Source: Clostridia bacterium (GTDB lineage Bacteria; Bacillota; Clostridia; Christensenellales; CAG-138). Taken from it: a DNA stretch of 13,325 nucleotides. The DNA is taken from the NCBI GenBank assembly GCA_016296415.1, contig JAEDJH010000042.1, positions 1-13,325 on the forward strand, given 5' to 3'. This document shows, piece by piece, positions 1 to 5,860 of this stretch (position 1 is the stretch's first letter; every line of letters begins with the position of its first letter). The notes below the pieces were generated by a model that worked only from the letters and a program-made list of their open reading frames with translations, ran no database searches and was not told the DNA's origin. A program made the translations under genes and the position numbers.

Positions 1-25
1 CGGAACAAAAGCCGGCCTGCTTTTT
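1..25 (+). terminator. Right part of an intrinsic terminator of an upstream gene
   Basis: CGG at 1-3 can pair with CCG at 12-14, and the arm continues CCGGCCTGC to position 20 before five T residues (21-25). The 5' arm is mostly outside the window. The layout matches the complete minus-strand terminator at 4114-4146: hairpin, T-run, GCG, then the same conserved sequence. I infer that a plus-strand gene ends just left of the window. The hairpin cannot be confirmed from the 3 pairs visible. Confidence 0.55.
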
Positions 26-58
26 GCGTCCGAAGGGGCTTTTTTTGTAATAGCGTCG
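21..58 (+). repeat. Flank A of the cloverleaf repeat, copy 1
   Basis: This is a T-tract followed by GCGTCCGAAGGGGCTTT and a short AT-rich run ending in AATAGCG, directly before the cloverleaf core. Read on the minus strand, 4119-4083 carries the same sequence with only a few differences, again between a terminator T-tract and a cloverleaf core. The GGGGC plus T7 run (36-47) could act as a second weak termination signal, but this is inference. Confidence 0.6.
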
Positions 59-195
59 GTGGGGGGCGGCGGCGCAGCCTGCGGCTGCGGCCCACGGCGG
101 AGCCGTGGGGGCCGTGCGAAGCACGGCACGCCGCCGCCCCCGGGCAGCTTTTTCAACAAATTCCATTCGCCGCACCGCCCAAAAATCAAAAACTG
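59..195 (+). repeat. Cloverleaf repeat, copy 1 (core 62-141 plus flank B)
   Basis: The core at 62-141 has a perfect 13-bp closing stem (62-74 with 129-141, GGGGGCGGCGGCG against its complement). Inside are three hairpins: 75-79/83-87 (loop TGC), 91-98/102-109 (loop GGA) and 111-117/121-127 (loop GAA). Only five bases in the core outside the loops are unpaired (88-90, 110, 128). Flank B (142-195) starts with GGGCAGCTTTTTCAACAAA. The whole 137 bp recurs at 2332-2468 with one mismatch, and the core recurs at 3998-4077. No insertion-sequence ends or transposase are seen. Class unknown: it resembles REP/BIME-type or MITE-like intergenic palindromes. Confidence 0.9.
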
Positions 196-229
196 CGTAA
201 CTCTTAGCTCCCCAACTCTATTCCCCCAC

Positions 230-258
230 TTGACAAGCCTTGCGCAAAACGATAAAAT
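230..258 (+). promoter_or_regulatory. Sigma-A promoter of the TetR-ABC operon
   Basis: TTGACA (230-235) and TAAAAT (253-258) are separated by exactly 17 bp. The -35 box is a consensus match and the -10 box differs at one position. Transcription should start near 265, inside the palindrome annotated as the operator, about 35 nt before the regulator start codon. Confidence 0.8.
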
Positions 259-261
259 AAC

Positions 262-279
262 TTGTGATATATATCATAA
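262..279 (+). promoter_or_regulatory. Candidate TetR-family operator palindrome
   Basis: TTGTGATATATATCATAA is an inverted repeat with a perfect 12-bp centre (265-276) and one asymmetric pair (264/277). It lies just after the -10 box and over the expected start site, where a bound repressor would block transcription. TetR-family repressors commonly bind palindromes in their own promoters, so autoregulation by the adjacent gene is the natural inference. The AT-rich centre could be palindromic by chance. Confidence 0.55.
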
Positions 280-300
280 ACTATATTACGGGGTGATTTT

Positions 301-864
301 ATGCCGCCTAAGGTAAAGATAACAAGGGAAGACATTATCAACGCCGCAGTAGGCATCGTTCGAAGGGACGGAGCGCAGGCGATAAACGCAAGGGAGCTTG
401 CCGCCGTGCTGAATTGCTCCACACAGCCGGTGTTTTCCAATTTTGAAACGATGGATAAGCTGCGCCTTGCGGTCGTGCATGAAGCGGATGCGCTATGCCG
501 TGAATATATGCGGCACGAGGTTGAAAGCGGTGAGTTTCCGCCGTACAAAGCAAACGGCATGGCCTACATACGGTTTGCAAAGGAGGAAAGGGAGCTGTTC
601 AAGCTGCTTTATATGCGTGACCGAAATGGGGAAGCCATTCCCGAGGGGGATGCCGTCAACAGCCAAATGGAGACCATCGTACAGGGAAACACGGGCCTTG
701 ACGGTGAGGAGGCGAAGCTGTTCCATCTTGAAATGTGGGCGTTCGTGCATGGGATAGCAACCATGTTTGCAACGGGCTTTCTCGATCTTGAGTGGGAGCT
801 TGTAAGCAAAATGCTCACCGACGCCTATCTTGGGCTTAAAATGCGTTACGAAACGGAGAAATAG
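301..864 (+). CDS. TetR/AcrR-family transcriptional regulator
   Basis: This 187-residue protein has a TetR-type N-terminal DNA-binding domain (about residues 8-52) with the helix-turn-helix at about 28-48, where INARELAAVLNCSTQPVFSNF fits the family pattern ending in a tyrosine/phenylalanine and a phenylalanine. The C-terminal ligand and dimer domain carries a W...HG motif (W146, H150, G151), common in one TetR C-terminal subfamily. ATG at 301 follows GGGGTGA at a workable distance. It is the first gene of an operon with an ABC ATPase and permease, with a promoter and candidate operator upstream. I infer that it represses its own operon until a ligand, perhaps the exported compound, binds. 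The ligand cannot be told from the sequence. Confidence 0.88.
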   Translation: MPPKVKITREDIINAAVGIVRRDGAQAINARELAAVLNCSTQPVFSNFETMDKLRLAVVHEADALCREYMRHEVESGEFPPYKANGMAYIRFAKEERELFKLLYMRDRNGEAIPEGDAVNSQMETIVQGNTGLDGEEAKLFHLEMWAFVHGIATMFATGFLDLEWELVSKMLTDAYLGLKMRYETEK

Positions 865-867
865 AAT

Positions 868-1596
868 ATGTATGCAGTAAAAACGGAGGGCTTAACAAAA
901 AAGTACAAGGACACGGTTGCGGTGGATAACCTCAGCATTTCCGTACTGTGGGGTGAGCTGTTTGCCCTGCTCGGCGTGAACGGCGCAGGCAAGACCACCA
1001 CCGTTAAGATGCTCACTTGCCTCACGAAGCCGACTTGCGGCGACGCCTTTTTGAACGGAAAAAGCATACTGAAGGATTCTGCCGCCGTGAAGTCCTTTAC
1101 AGCCGTTTCACCGCAGGAAACAGCCGTTGCGCCCGGACTTTCGGTTAAGGAAAATCTTGAGCTGATCTCGGGCGTTTACGGCTTTACGAAGGAAAAGCGT
1201 GCTGAGAAAATTGCGGAGCTGACGGGGCTTTTGGGGCTTGAAGCCGTGACAGACAAGCGGGCGGGCAAGCTGTCCGGCGGCTGGCAGCGCAGGCTGAGCA
1301 TAGCGATGGCGCTTATAAGCGAACCGGAGATTTTGTTCCTTGACGAGCCCACGCTCGGGCTTGACGTGCTCGTCAGAAGTGAGCTTTGGGACATTATCCG
1401 CTCCCTCAAGGGACGTGTGACCATCATAATGACAACGCACTACATGGAGGAGGCGGAGGCGCTTTCCGACCGCATCGGAATAATGAAGGACGGTAAGCTC
1501 CTCATCGCAGAGACCGCCGAAAGCATAAAAAAGGCGGCTGGAACGGACAGCCTTGAGCAGGCGTTTGTGAGCTTTGCACGGGGGGTGGTAAAATGA
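868..1596 (+). CDS. ABC transporter ATP-binding protein
   Basis: This 242-residue cytoplasmic ATPase powers the permease encoded next to it. All nucleotide-binding motifs are intact: Walker A GVNGAGKT (36-43), Q-loop glutamine Q83, signature LSGGWQ (135-140; the usual fourth-fifth residues GQ are spaced by W, a common DrrA-like variant), Walker B ILFLDE (155-160) and switch histidine H191 in TTHYMEEAE. The subtype (TTHYMEEAE, short C-terminus) is that of DrrA/CcmA-type exporters that pair with ABC-2 permeases. It starts 3 nt after the regulator stop, with GGAG upstream, and its stop overlaps the permease start, so the two are translationally coupled. Export of a drug-like or lipid-like compound is likely, but the substrate is unknown. 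Confidence 0.92.
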   Translation: MYAVKTEGLTKKYKDTVAVDNLSISVLWGELFALLGVNGAGKTTTVKMLTCLTKPTCGDAFLNGKSILKDSAAVKSFTAVSPQETAVAPGLSVKENLELISGVYGFTKEKRAEKIAELTGLLGLEAVTDKRAGKLSGGWQRRLSIAMALISEPEILFLDEPTLGLDVLVRSELWDIIRSLKGRVTIIMTTHYMEEAEALSDRIGIMKDGKLLIAETAESIKKAAGTDSLEQAFVSFARGVVK

Positions 1597-2324
1597 GGAT
1601 GCTGACGTTTGCGGGAAGGAACGCAAAGGAGATACTTCGGGATCCGCTGAATTTGGCGTTCGGGCTCGGCTTTCCGCTTGTGCTGCTGATGCTTCTGAGC
1701 CTGATACAGGCAAATATCCCCGTGCCGCTTTTCGAGATAGGGCATCTGACCCCGGGCGTTACGGTATTCGGGCTTTCATTCATGACGCTGTTTTCGGCAA
1801 GCGTGATTGCAAAGGACAGGGGAAGCTCGCTGCTTCGCCGCCTCTATACCACGCCGCTGACGCCGACGGATTTTATCCTCGGATACACGCTGCCGATGAT
1901 ACCTATCGCTCTTATGCAGTGCATTGTCTGCTACATCGCCGCAATAATGCTCGGGCTTGAAATTACGGTAAATATTCTGTACGCCGCCGTTGCCGTAGTA
2001 CCCGTTTCGATACTCTACATTGCGCTGGGGCTTCTTTTCGGAAGCATATTGAACGACAGGCAGGTGGGAGGTATCTGCGGTGCGCTTTTGACCAATCTTT
2101 CGGCGTGGCTGTCGGGGATCTGGTTTGAGCTTGAGCTTGTGGGCGGCGTTTTCAGGAAAATTGCCTATGCGCTCCCGTTCGTTCATGCCGTGGACATGGA
2201 GCGTGCCATGCTTGCGGGGAATTTTGCCGATGCGGTTCCTCACCTGTGGTGGGTGCTGGGCTATGCCGCAGCAGTATTCGCTTTGGCGGTGCTGTTATTC
2301 CTGCGGCAGATGAAAAGGCAGTAA
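1593..2324 (+). CDS. ABC-2 type transporter permease
   Basis: This 243-residue integral membrane protein has about six hydrophobic segments, at roughly residues 20-38, 55-73, 97-120, 130-152, 160-178 and 218-238. The RRLYTTPLTPTDFILGY segment (83-99) after the second helix is typical of ABC-2 permeases. ATG at 1593 overlaps the ATPase stop as ATGA and is preceded by GGGGGGTGG. A second ATG at 1599 is possible. With the ATPase it would form an export complex of two half-transporters in the cytoplasmic membrane. Repeat copy 2 begins 7 nt after the stop, and there is no ordinary terminator before it, so the repeat itself probably forms the 3' end of the operon mRNA. Confidence 0.9.
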   Translation: MRMLTFAGRNAKEILRDPLNLAFGLGFPLVLLMLLSLIQANIPVPLFEIGHLTPGVTVFGLSFMTLFSASVIAKDRGSSLLRRLYTTPLTPTDFILGYTLPMIPIALMQCIVCYIAAIMLGLEITVNILYAAVAVVPVSILYIALGLLFGSILNDRQVGGICGALLTNLSAWLSGIWFELELVGGVFRKIAYALPFVHAVDMERAMLAGNFADAVPHLWWVLGYAAAVFALAVLLFLRQMKRQ

Positions 2325-2331
2325 AAGGAGC

Positions 2332-2468
2332 GTGGGGGGCGGCGGCGCAGCCTGCGGCTGCGGCCCACGGCGAAGCCGTGGGGGCCGTGCGAAGCACGGC
2401 ACGCCGCCGCCCCCGGGCAGCTTTTTCAACAAATTCCATTCGCCGCACCGCCCAAAAATCAAAAACTG
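2332..2468 (+). repeat. Cloverleaf repeat, copy 2 (core 2335-2414 plus flank B)
   Basis: This is identical to 59-195 except G100 to A2373, which falls in the 3-nt loop of the second hairpin and leaves every pair intact. The closing stem is 2335-2347 with 2402-2414. Flank A is missing: the permease stop codon is only 7 nt to the left. The GC-rich structure followed by GGGCAGCTTTTT could act as the intrinsic terminator of the ABC operon, but the T-run is 8 nt from the stem, so termination is uncertain. Confidence 0.9.
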
Positions 2469-2505
2469 TCACCTCCAAAGCCCCCGCCTCCTGGCTTTTT
2501 CCCTA

Positions 2506-2534
2506 TTGAACGAACACATCAGCTTTGCTATACT
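2506..2534 (+). promoter_or_regulatory. Sigma-A promoter of the cysteine desulfidase-like gene
   Basis: TTGAAC (2506-2511) and TATACT (2529-2534) have a 17-bp spacer, and TG at 2526-2527 gives an extended -10 element. The expected transcription start is near 2541, about 33 nt before the chosen start codon. It lies 37 bp beyond repeat copy 2, so this gene is expressed separately from the ABC operon. Confidence 0.8.
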
Positions 2535-2573
2535 GTAAGCAGCAAAATTCGACGCAAAGTGAGGATAACGGGT

Positions 2574-3845
2574 ATGACAAAGGATATATATGAGGTATAT
2601 TTGCGTATTCTGCACGAGGAGCTTGTCCCTGCAATGGGCTGTACCGAGCCGATCGCCATCGCTTACGCAGCGGCACTTGCAAGAAAAACCCTCGGCACCA
2701 TGCCCGACAGCGTGGAGGTCAGGGCAAGCGCAAACATAATCAAGAACGTAAAAAGCGTGGTCGTTCCGAATACCGGCGGCAAGAGGGGCATTGCGGCGGC
2801 AGCGGCGGCGGGTATCGTTGCCGGCGACAGCGACAAACTGCTGCAGGTCATATCCGACATAACTCCCGAACAGTACGCCGAGATAGATGCGTTCCTCAGA
2901 GAAGTACCCTGCGAAATATCTCAATCCGCAAAGCCCTATATCTTCCATATACAGATAAAGATGCGTGCCGGCGGCCGCACAGCCATATCAGAGATCGCAG
3001 GACATCACACCAACGTGATTTTTCTTGCGCTCGACACCGATGTTCTTATCGAGAACCATTATGAGGAAAAGGCCGTTGAGTCGAATGACCGCTACCTGCT
3101 GTCGGTGGAGAACATAATCAAGTTTGCCGATACGGTCGATCTGGACGACGTGCGTGACGTTATTTCAAGGCAGATAAAGTATAATACAGCCATCGCCGAG
3201 GAGGGGCTTTCGGGCAAGTGGGGCGCAAGGATAGGCGCAACGCTGCTCGCCGCCTACGGTGACAACGTGCAGACGAGGGCAAAGGCATACGCCGCCGCAG
3301 GCTCCGACGCAAGGATGAACGGCTGTGAGATGACGGTCATAATCAACTCCGGAAGCGGAAACCAGGGCATGACTGCCTCCCTGCCGGTTATCGTGTATGC
3401 AAAGGAGCTCGGCGTGAGCGAGGAAGTTTTATACCGTGCACTGGTGGTTTCGAATCTTATCACCATTCACATGAAAACCGATATAGGCAGGCTTTCCGCC
3501 TATTGCGGCGCAACGAGCGCAGGCTGCGGCGCAGGTGCGGGTATATGCTATCTGCACGGCGGAAAGGCATACGAAATATCCCATACCATCGTCAATGCCG
3601 TTGCCATAAACTCGGGCATGATATGCGACGGTGCAAAGGCAAGCTGTGCGGCGAAGATCGCCTCCGCCGTAGAAGCGGGGCTGCTCGGTTGGCACATGCA
3701 GCGGCAGAATACGCAGTTCTATGGCGGCGAGGGTATCGTCACCAAGGGCGTTGAGAACACCATCCGCAATGTCGGCAGGGTAGCACGCCTCGGCATGGCC
3801 GAAACCGACAGAGAGATTATACGAATCATGATAGACGGAGTTTGA
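2574..3845 (+). CDS. L-cysteine desulfidase-like [4Fe-4S] protein (UPF0597 / serine dehydratase alpha-like)
   Basis: This 423-residue cytoplasmic enzyme belongs to the UPF0597 family (CdsB, YhaM/CyuA), whose studied members break L-cysteine into pyruvate, ammonia and sulfide using a [4Fe-4S] cluster. Visible marks are MGCTEP with C23 near the N-terminus, NSGSGNQG (258-265), and a cysteine-rich C-terminal half with C311, C318, C351 and C358. From memory, the archaeal CdsB cluster ligands have spacings of 40 and 7, which C311/C351/C358 reproduce, and C23 matches the proposed catalytic cysteine. I chose ATG 2574 because GAGG at 2561-2564 is 9 nt upstream. An in-frame GTG at 2559 has no ribosome site. 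It is monocistronic, with its own promoter and terminator. Serine or another thiol amino acid as substrate is not excluded. Confidence 0.87.
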   Translation: MTKDIYEVYLRILHEELVPAMGCTEPIAIAYAAALARKTLGTMPDSVEVRASANIIKNVKSVVVPNTGGKRGIAAAAAAGIVAGDSDKLLQVISDITPEQYAEIDAFLREVPCEISQSAKPYIFHIQIKMRAGGRTAISEIAGHHTNVIFLALDTDVLIENHYEEKAVESNDRYLLSVENIIKFADTVDLDDVRDVISRQIKYNTAIAEEGLSGKWGARIGATLLAAYGDNVQTRAKAYAAAGSDARMNGCEMTVIINSGSGNQGMTASLPVIVYAKELGVSEEVLYRALVVSNLITIHMKTDIGRLSAYCGATSAGCGAGAGICYLHGGKAYEISHTIVNAVAINSGMICDGAKASCAAKIASAVEAGLLGWHMQRQNTQFYGGEGIVTKGVENTIRNVGRVARLGMAETDREIIRIMIDGV

Positions 3846-3892
3846 CGGCACAGCCTGCAAAGGTTACCGTTGAGATTATTTTACCAAACAGC

Positions 3893-3937
3893 CGCAGTCC
3901 CGGGCAAAGCGCTTTGCTTTTGTGGGCTGCGTTTTTT
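3893..3937 (+). terminator. Intrinsic terminator of the desulfidase-like gene
   Basis: CGCAG (3893-3897) pairs with CTGCG (3927-3931) and CCC (3899-3901) with GGG (3924-3926). The enclosed GCAAAGCGCTTTGC forms its own hairpin. Six T residues follow at 3932-3937. It ends 53 bp before repeat copy 3. Confidence 0.75.
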
Positions 3938-3989
3938 GCGGCTTTCGGCATTTGGCTTTTTCGGTAAAACGGACGGCTGGGCGAAGAAA

Positions 3990-4087
3990 GCGGCGTGGGG
4001 GGCGGCGGCGCAGCCTGCGGCTGCGGCCCACGGCGGAGCCGTGGGGGCCGTGCGAAGCACGGCACGCCGCCGCCCCCCCCACGCCGC
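3990..4087 (+). repeat. Cloverleaf repeat, copy 3 (core 3998-4077, extended stem)
   Basis: The core is identical to copy 1 over 3997-4077, with closing stem 3998-4010/4065-4077. Here the stem is lengthened by a perfect 7-bp extension, GCGGCGT (3990-3996) with ACGCCGC (4081-4087), across an imbalance of six G on the left and eight C on the right. The right flank is not flank B but the reverse complement of copy 1's left flank. The element fills the gap between two convergent genes, between their terminators. Confidence 0.9.
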
Positions 4088-4119
4088 TATTCCAACAAAG
4101 CCCCTTCGAACGCAAAAAA
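4083..4119 (-). repeat. Flank A of the cloverleaf repeat, copy 3
   Basis: Read on the minus strand this is a T-tract, GCGTTCGAAGGGGCTTTG and then GGAATAGCGGC. It matches 21-58 on the plus strand with a handful of substitutions and small gaps. As at copy 1, it directly follows a terminator T-tract and directly precedes a cloverleaf core. Confidence 0.6.
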
Positions 4120-4146
4120 GGCAGAACGGCATTTCTCCGTCCTGCC
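4114..4146 (-). terminator. Intrinsic terminator of the minus-strand lipoprotein operon
   Basis: GGCAG (4120-4124) pairs with CTGCC (4142-4146) and ACGG (4126-4129) with CCGT (4137-4140), with one A-C mismatch between the two blocks and a 7-nt loop. On the minus strand, six T residues (4119-4114) follow. The hairpin starts 20 nt after the stop codon of the lipoprotein gene. Confidence 0.85.
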
Positions 4147-4166
4147 CTGCTCATCGGCTCAGCGCA

Positions 4167-5159
4167 TCATCCTGCGTAGAGTATGCCGCCGAACATATCG
4201 TATTCCTCCGCACCGTCAACGTACCATGAGCCATACCGCTCCGTGCGGTAGGCAAACAGCGTACCTCTTATGCCATCCGAGGTAACAAAGCCCGTTGTCC
4301 CGTCGGGGTCGAAATAGGTGGGGAGCAGGCACGTCCTCTCGGGCAGAGTGATCTCCTCGCCGTCAACGGTGACGGTCAGAGGACGCAGGGTGTAAAGATA
4401 ACCGGCGTAGTCATCGTCGCTTTCGGGTATGGGATCGCGGAATGCGGACTCAAACCAGCTTTCGTCCACATACTGTCTTTCACCGCGCGGAACGAAGCTG
4501 CCGCCAAGATCGAAACTGTAGTTTTTGTATGTGCTCCATGTTCCTAACCTGTCAATGCTTTGATAAACCACAATATTGTCGCCGTCAAGGGCGCCAATGC
4601 TGCCGCCCACGGAATTTACCATCGTGAGCTTCCCGTTTTGGATCCGCAGATGGAATATCACATAGTCGCTTGAGCAAACATCGCCGCTAACAAGCAGATC
4701 GAGACTTCCGTCGTTATGAACGGCGTCAATGGCAAGGACGCTCTCCGGCTCGTACATCTGCAGATCCACAACGTAGTCCCCAATGAACATACGGGTCATT
4801 TCCTCGTCCGTAAGCTCCTCGTAGCGGATAACGTCGTCCTGTCCGTCCATGTCGATGTCGATAACCATTATCTCACCGCCGTGGCTTTCATAGTTCTTGT
4901 TTTTCCATAAGACGGGCTCAAAATCCACCGCTTCGGCTGCCGGTTCCCCGGTCGGCTCTGCCGTCGTCTCTGCCGTCGCTTTCGCCGTCGCTTCCGCCGT
5001 CGCTTTCGCCGTCGCTTCCGCGACCGGTTCGGAGGTCACAAGCTCGTTATGCTCATGTGTCGCTTCGGGGATATTCGTAATGCCCCCGATAAGCTCACAG
5101 CCGGTCAAGGCCGATGCAAGCATTGCAAAAACCATGATGATCGGTATAATTCTCTTCAT
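4167..5159 (-). CDS. Lipoprotein with alanine/threonine-rich stalk and a DxDxDG motif
   Basis: This 330-residue predicted surface lipoprotein has a signal peptide with lipobox ALTGC; C21 would be the lipidated cysteine. Residues 45-77 form a low-complexity stalk of ATAK/ATAE-like four-residue units, probably a flexible spacer across the cell wall. A globular region follows from about residue 79. VIDIDMDGQDDV (99-110) has the spacing of a calcium-binding loop as found in FG-GAP or dockerin-like modules, but I see only one clear copy. GGAAGG precedes the ATG. It is the last gene of a three-gene minus-strand set and ends at a good terminator. A 111-nt gap separates it from the gene before. Function unknown. 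Confidence 0.82.
   Translation of the reverse strand: MKRIIPIIMVFAMLASALTGCELIGGITNIPEATHEHNELVTSEPVAEATAKATAEATAKATAETTAEPTGEPAAEAVDFEPVLWKNKNYESHGGEIMVIDIDMDGQDDVIRYEELTDEEMTRMFIGDYVVDLQMYEPESVLAIDAVHNDGSLDLLVSGDVCSSDYVIFHLRIQNGKLTMVNSVGGSIGALDGDNIVVYQSIDRLGTWSTYKNYSFDLGGSFVPRGERQYVDESWFESAFRDPIPESDDDYAGYLYTLRPLTVTVDGEEITLPERTCLLPTYFDPDGTTGFVTSDGIRGTLFAYRTERYGSWYVDGAEEYDMFGGILYAG
4960..5019 (-). repeat. Five tandem 12-bp units encoding the lipoprotein stalk
   Basis: On the plus strand the unit is GCCGTCGCTTTC or GCCGTCGCTTCC. Units 2-5 (4972-5019) alternate strictly between the two forms, making two 24-bp higher-order repeats; unit 1 (4960-4971) is diverged. The array is in frame and encodes ATAK/ATAE. 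Confidence 0.85.
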
Positions 5160-5248
5160 TTTTCCTTCCTTTCAACTGCGCTCGATTCGGTTTCGGGGCG
5201 GCTTTCGGCGGGACTCGTCCGTGGATAGCCCGCCGTGGCGCTCGCCAT

Positions 5249-5264
5249 TGGGCAGCCTTGCCCA
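5249..5264 (-). other. Intercistronic hairpin
   Basis: TGGGCA (5249-5254) and TGCCCA (5259-5264) form a perfect 6-bp stem with a 4-nt loop, starting 6 nt after the stop of the DUF6935-like gene. No T-tract follows, so it is not an ordinary terminator. It might protect or end part of the transcript, and the rest of the 111-nt gap shows nothing else clear. Confidence 0.35.
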
Positions 5265-5270
5265 CTGCAC

Positions 5271-5837
5271 TCATGCCCAGGGGTTGGAGCTTTCGGGCTG
5301 TCTGATGTCGGCAAGTATGAACTGCTCCCACAGATACCACTTTCCGTCCTTTGCAAGGCGCAGCTTTATCGCACGGGGGCTGTCTGCGCCGCCGGAGGTC
5401 ACGTAAAGGTTGGCATAGTTTTCCTCCGCATAGGAGTAGGGATTTTCCGTCACGGTGACGGTGTAAGGGGCGGAGGGGCTGTAGTCGTTTGACGGCACTG
5501 CGCCGTTGAAGTAGGAACGGGGTACGTAGTCCTTGTCACGGAAGCGGTCGCCAATGAACTGCCTTTCCATTGCGCTCATCGGGCGGGGACCACGAAGGAA
5601 GTCCAGCATTTGAAGCGATGCTTCCTTATTCATCGGATACACGCAAAGCGCCGCAACCGTCAGCGCCGCCGTGTCGAAGGGGTTAGCCATCGCCGCCTGC
5701 GGCAGAGCCTTGAAGCCCTCAAGGGTGTCGGGAATGTCGGGGAAAACGATATTTTCCGCCTTGCTGCCGCCGATTTCGGACTTTACCGTATTCAGCGCCT
5801 CGTTTACGTTTGCCTTTAATTTGTCGAAGAAGCCCAT
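5271..5837 (-). CDS. DUF6935-like protein of unknown function
   Basis: This 188-residue protein has no signal peptide or membrane segment, so it is probably cytoplasmic. It opens with MGFFDKLKANVNEAL, an amphipathic start often seen in small Clostridia proteins. The middle (about residues 65-115), with MNKEASLQMLDFLRGP and a following FRDKDYVPRSYFNGA, resembles from memory the DUF6935 family; I cannot search to confirm. The C-terminal part is a beta-rich segment ending in WYLWEQF. GGGAGGA precedes the ATG. It lies 23 nt after the two-domain lipoprotein gene and before the stalked lipoprotein, so the three are probably co-transcribed. The role is unknown. Confidence 0.75.
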   Translation of the reverse strand: MGFFDKLKANVNEALNTVKSEIGGSKAENIVFPDIPDTLEGFKALPQAAMANPFDTAALTVAALCVYPMNKEASLQMLDFLRGPRPMSAMERQFIGDRFRDKDYVPRSYFNGAVPSNDYSPSAPYTVTVTENPYSYAEENYANLYVTSGGADSPRAIKLRLAKDGKWYLWEQFILADIRQPESSNPWA

Positions 5838-5860
5838 TTAAATATCCTCCCTGTTTGTTG

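Noticed and set aside
62..141. tRNA gene, suggested by the cloverleaf shape
   Set aside because: The 13-bp closing stem, 3-nt loops, and lack of a T-loop sequence and anticodon arm rule out a tRNA.
59..316. Reading frames across the repeat copies encoding a Gly/Arg/Pro-rich peptide starting MGGGGAA
   Set aside because: They start at GTG without a ribosome site, continue into unrelated sequence at each copy, and exist only because the GC-rich palindromes lack stop codons on both strands.
59..2468. Composite transposon made of the two direct repeats
   Set aside because: No transposase, no target-site duplication and no insertion-sequence ends are visible; only recombination between repeats is supported.
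2559..2573. GTG start at 2559 for the desulfidase-like gene
   Set aside because: There is no ribosome site before it, and the GAGG that serves the ATG at 2574 lies inside this stretch.
59..4087. CRISPR array
   Set aside because: The three copies are far apart (over 1.6 kb), with genes between them and no regular spacers.
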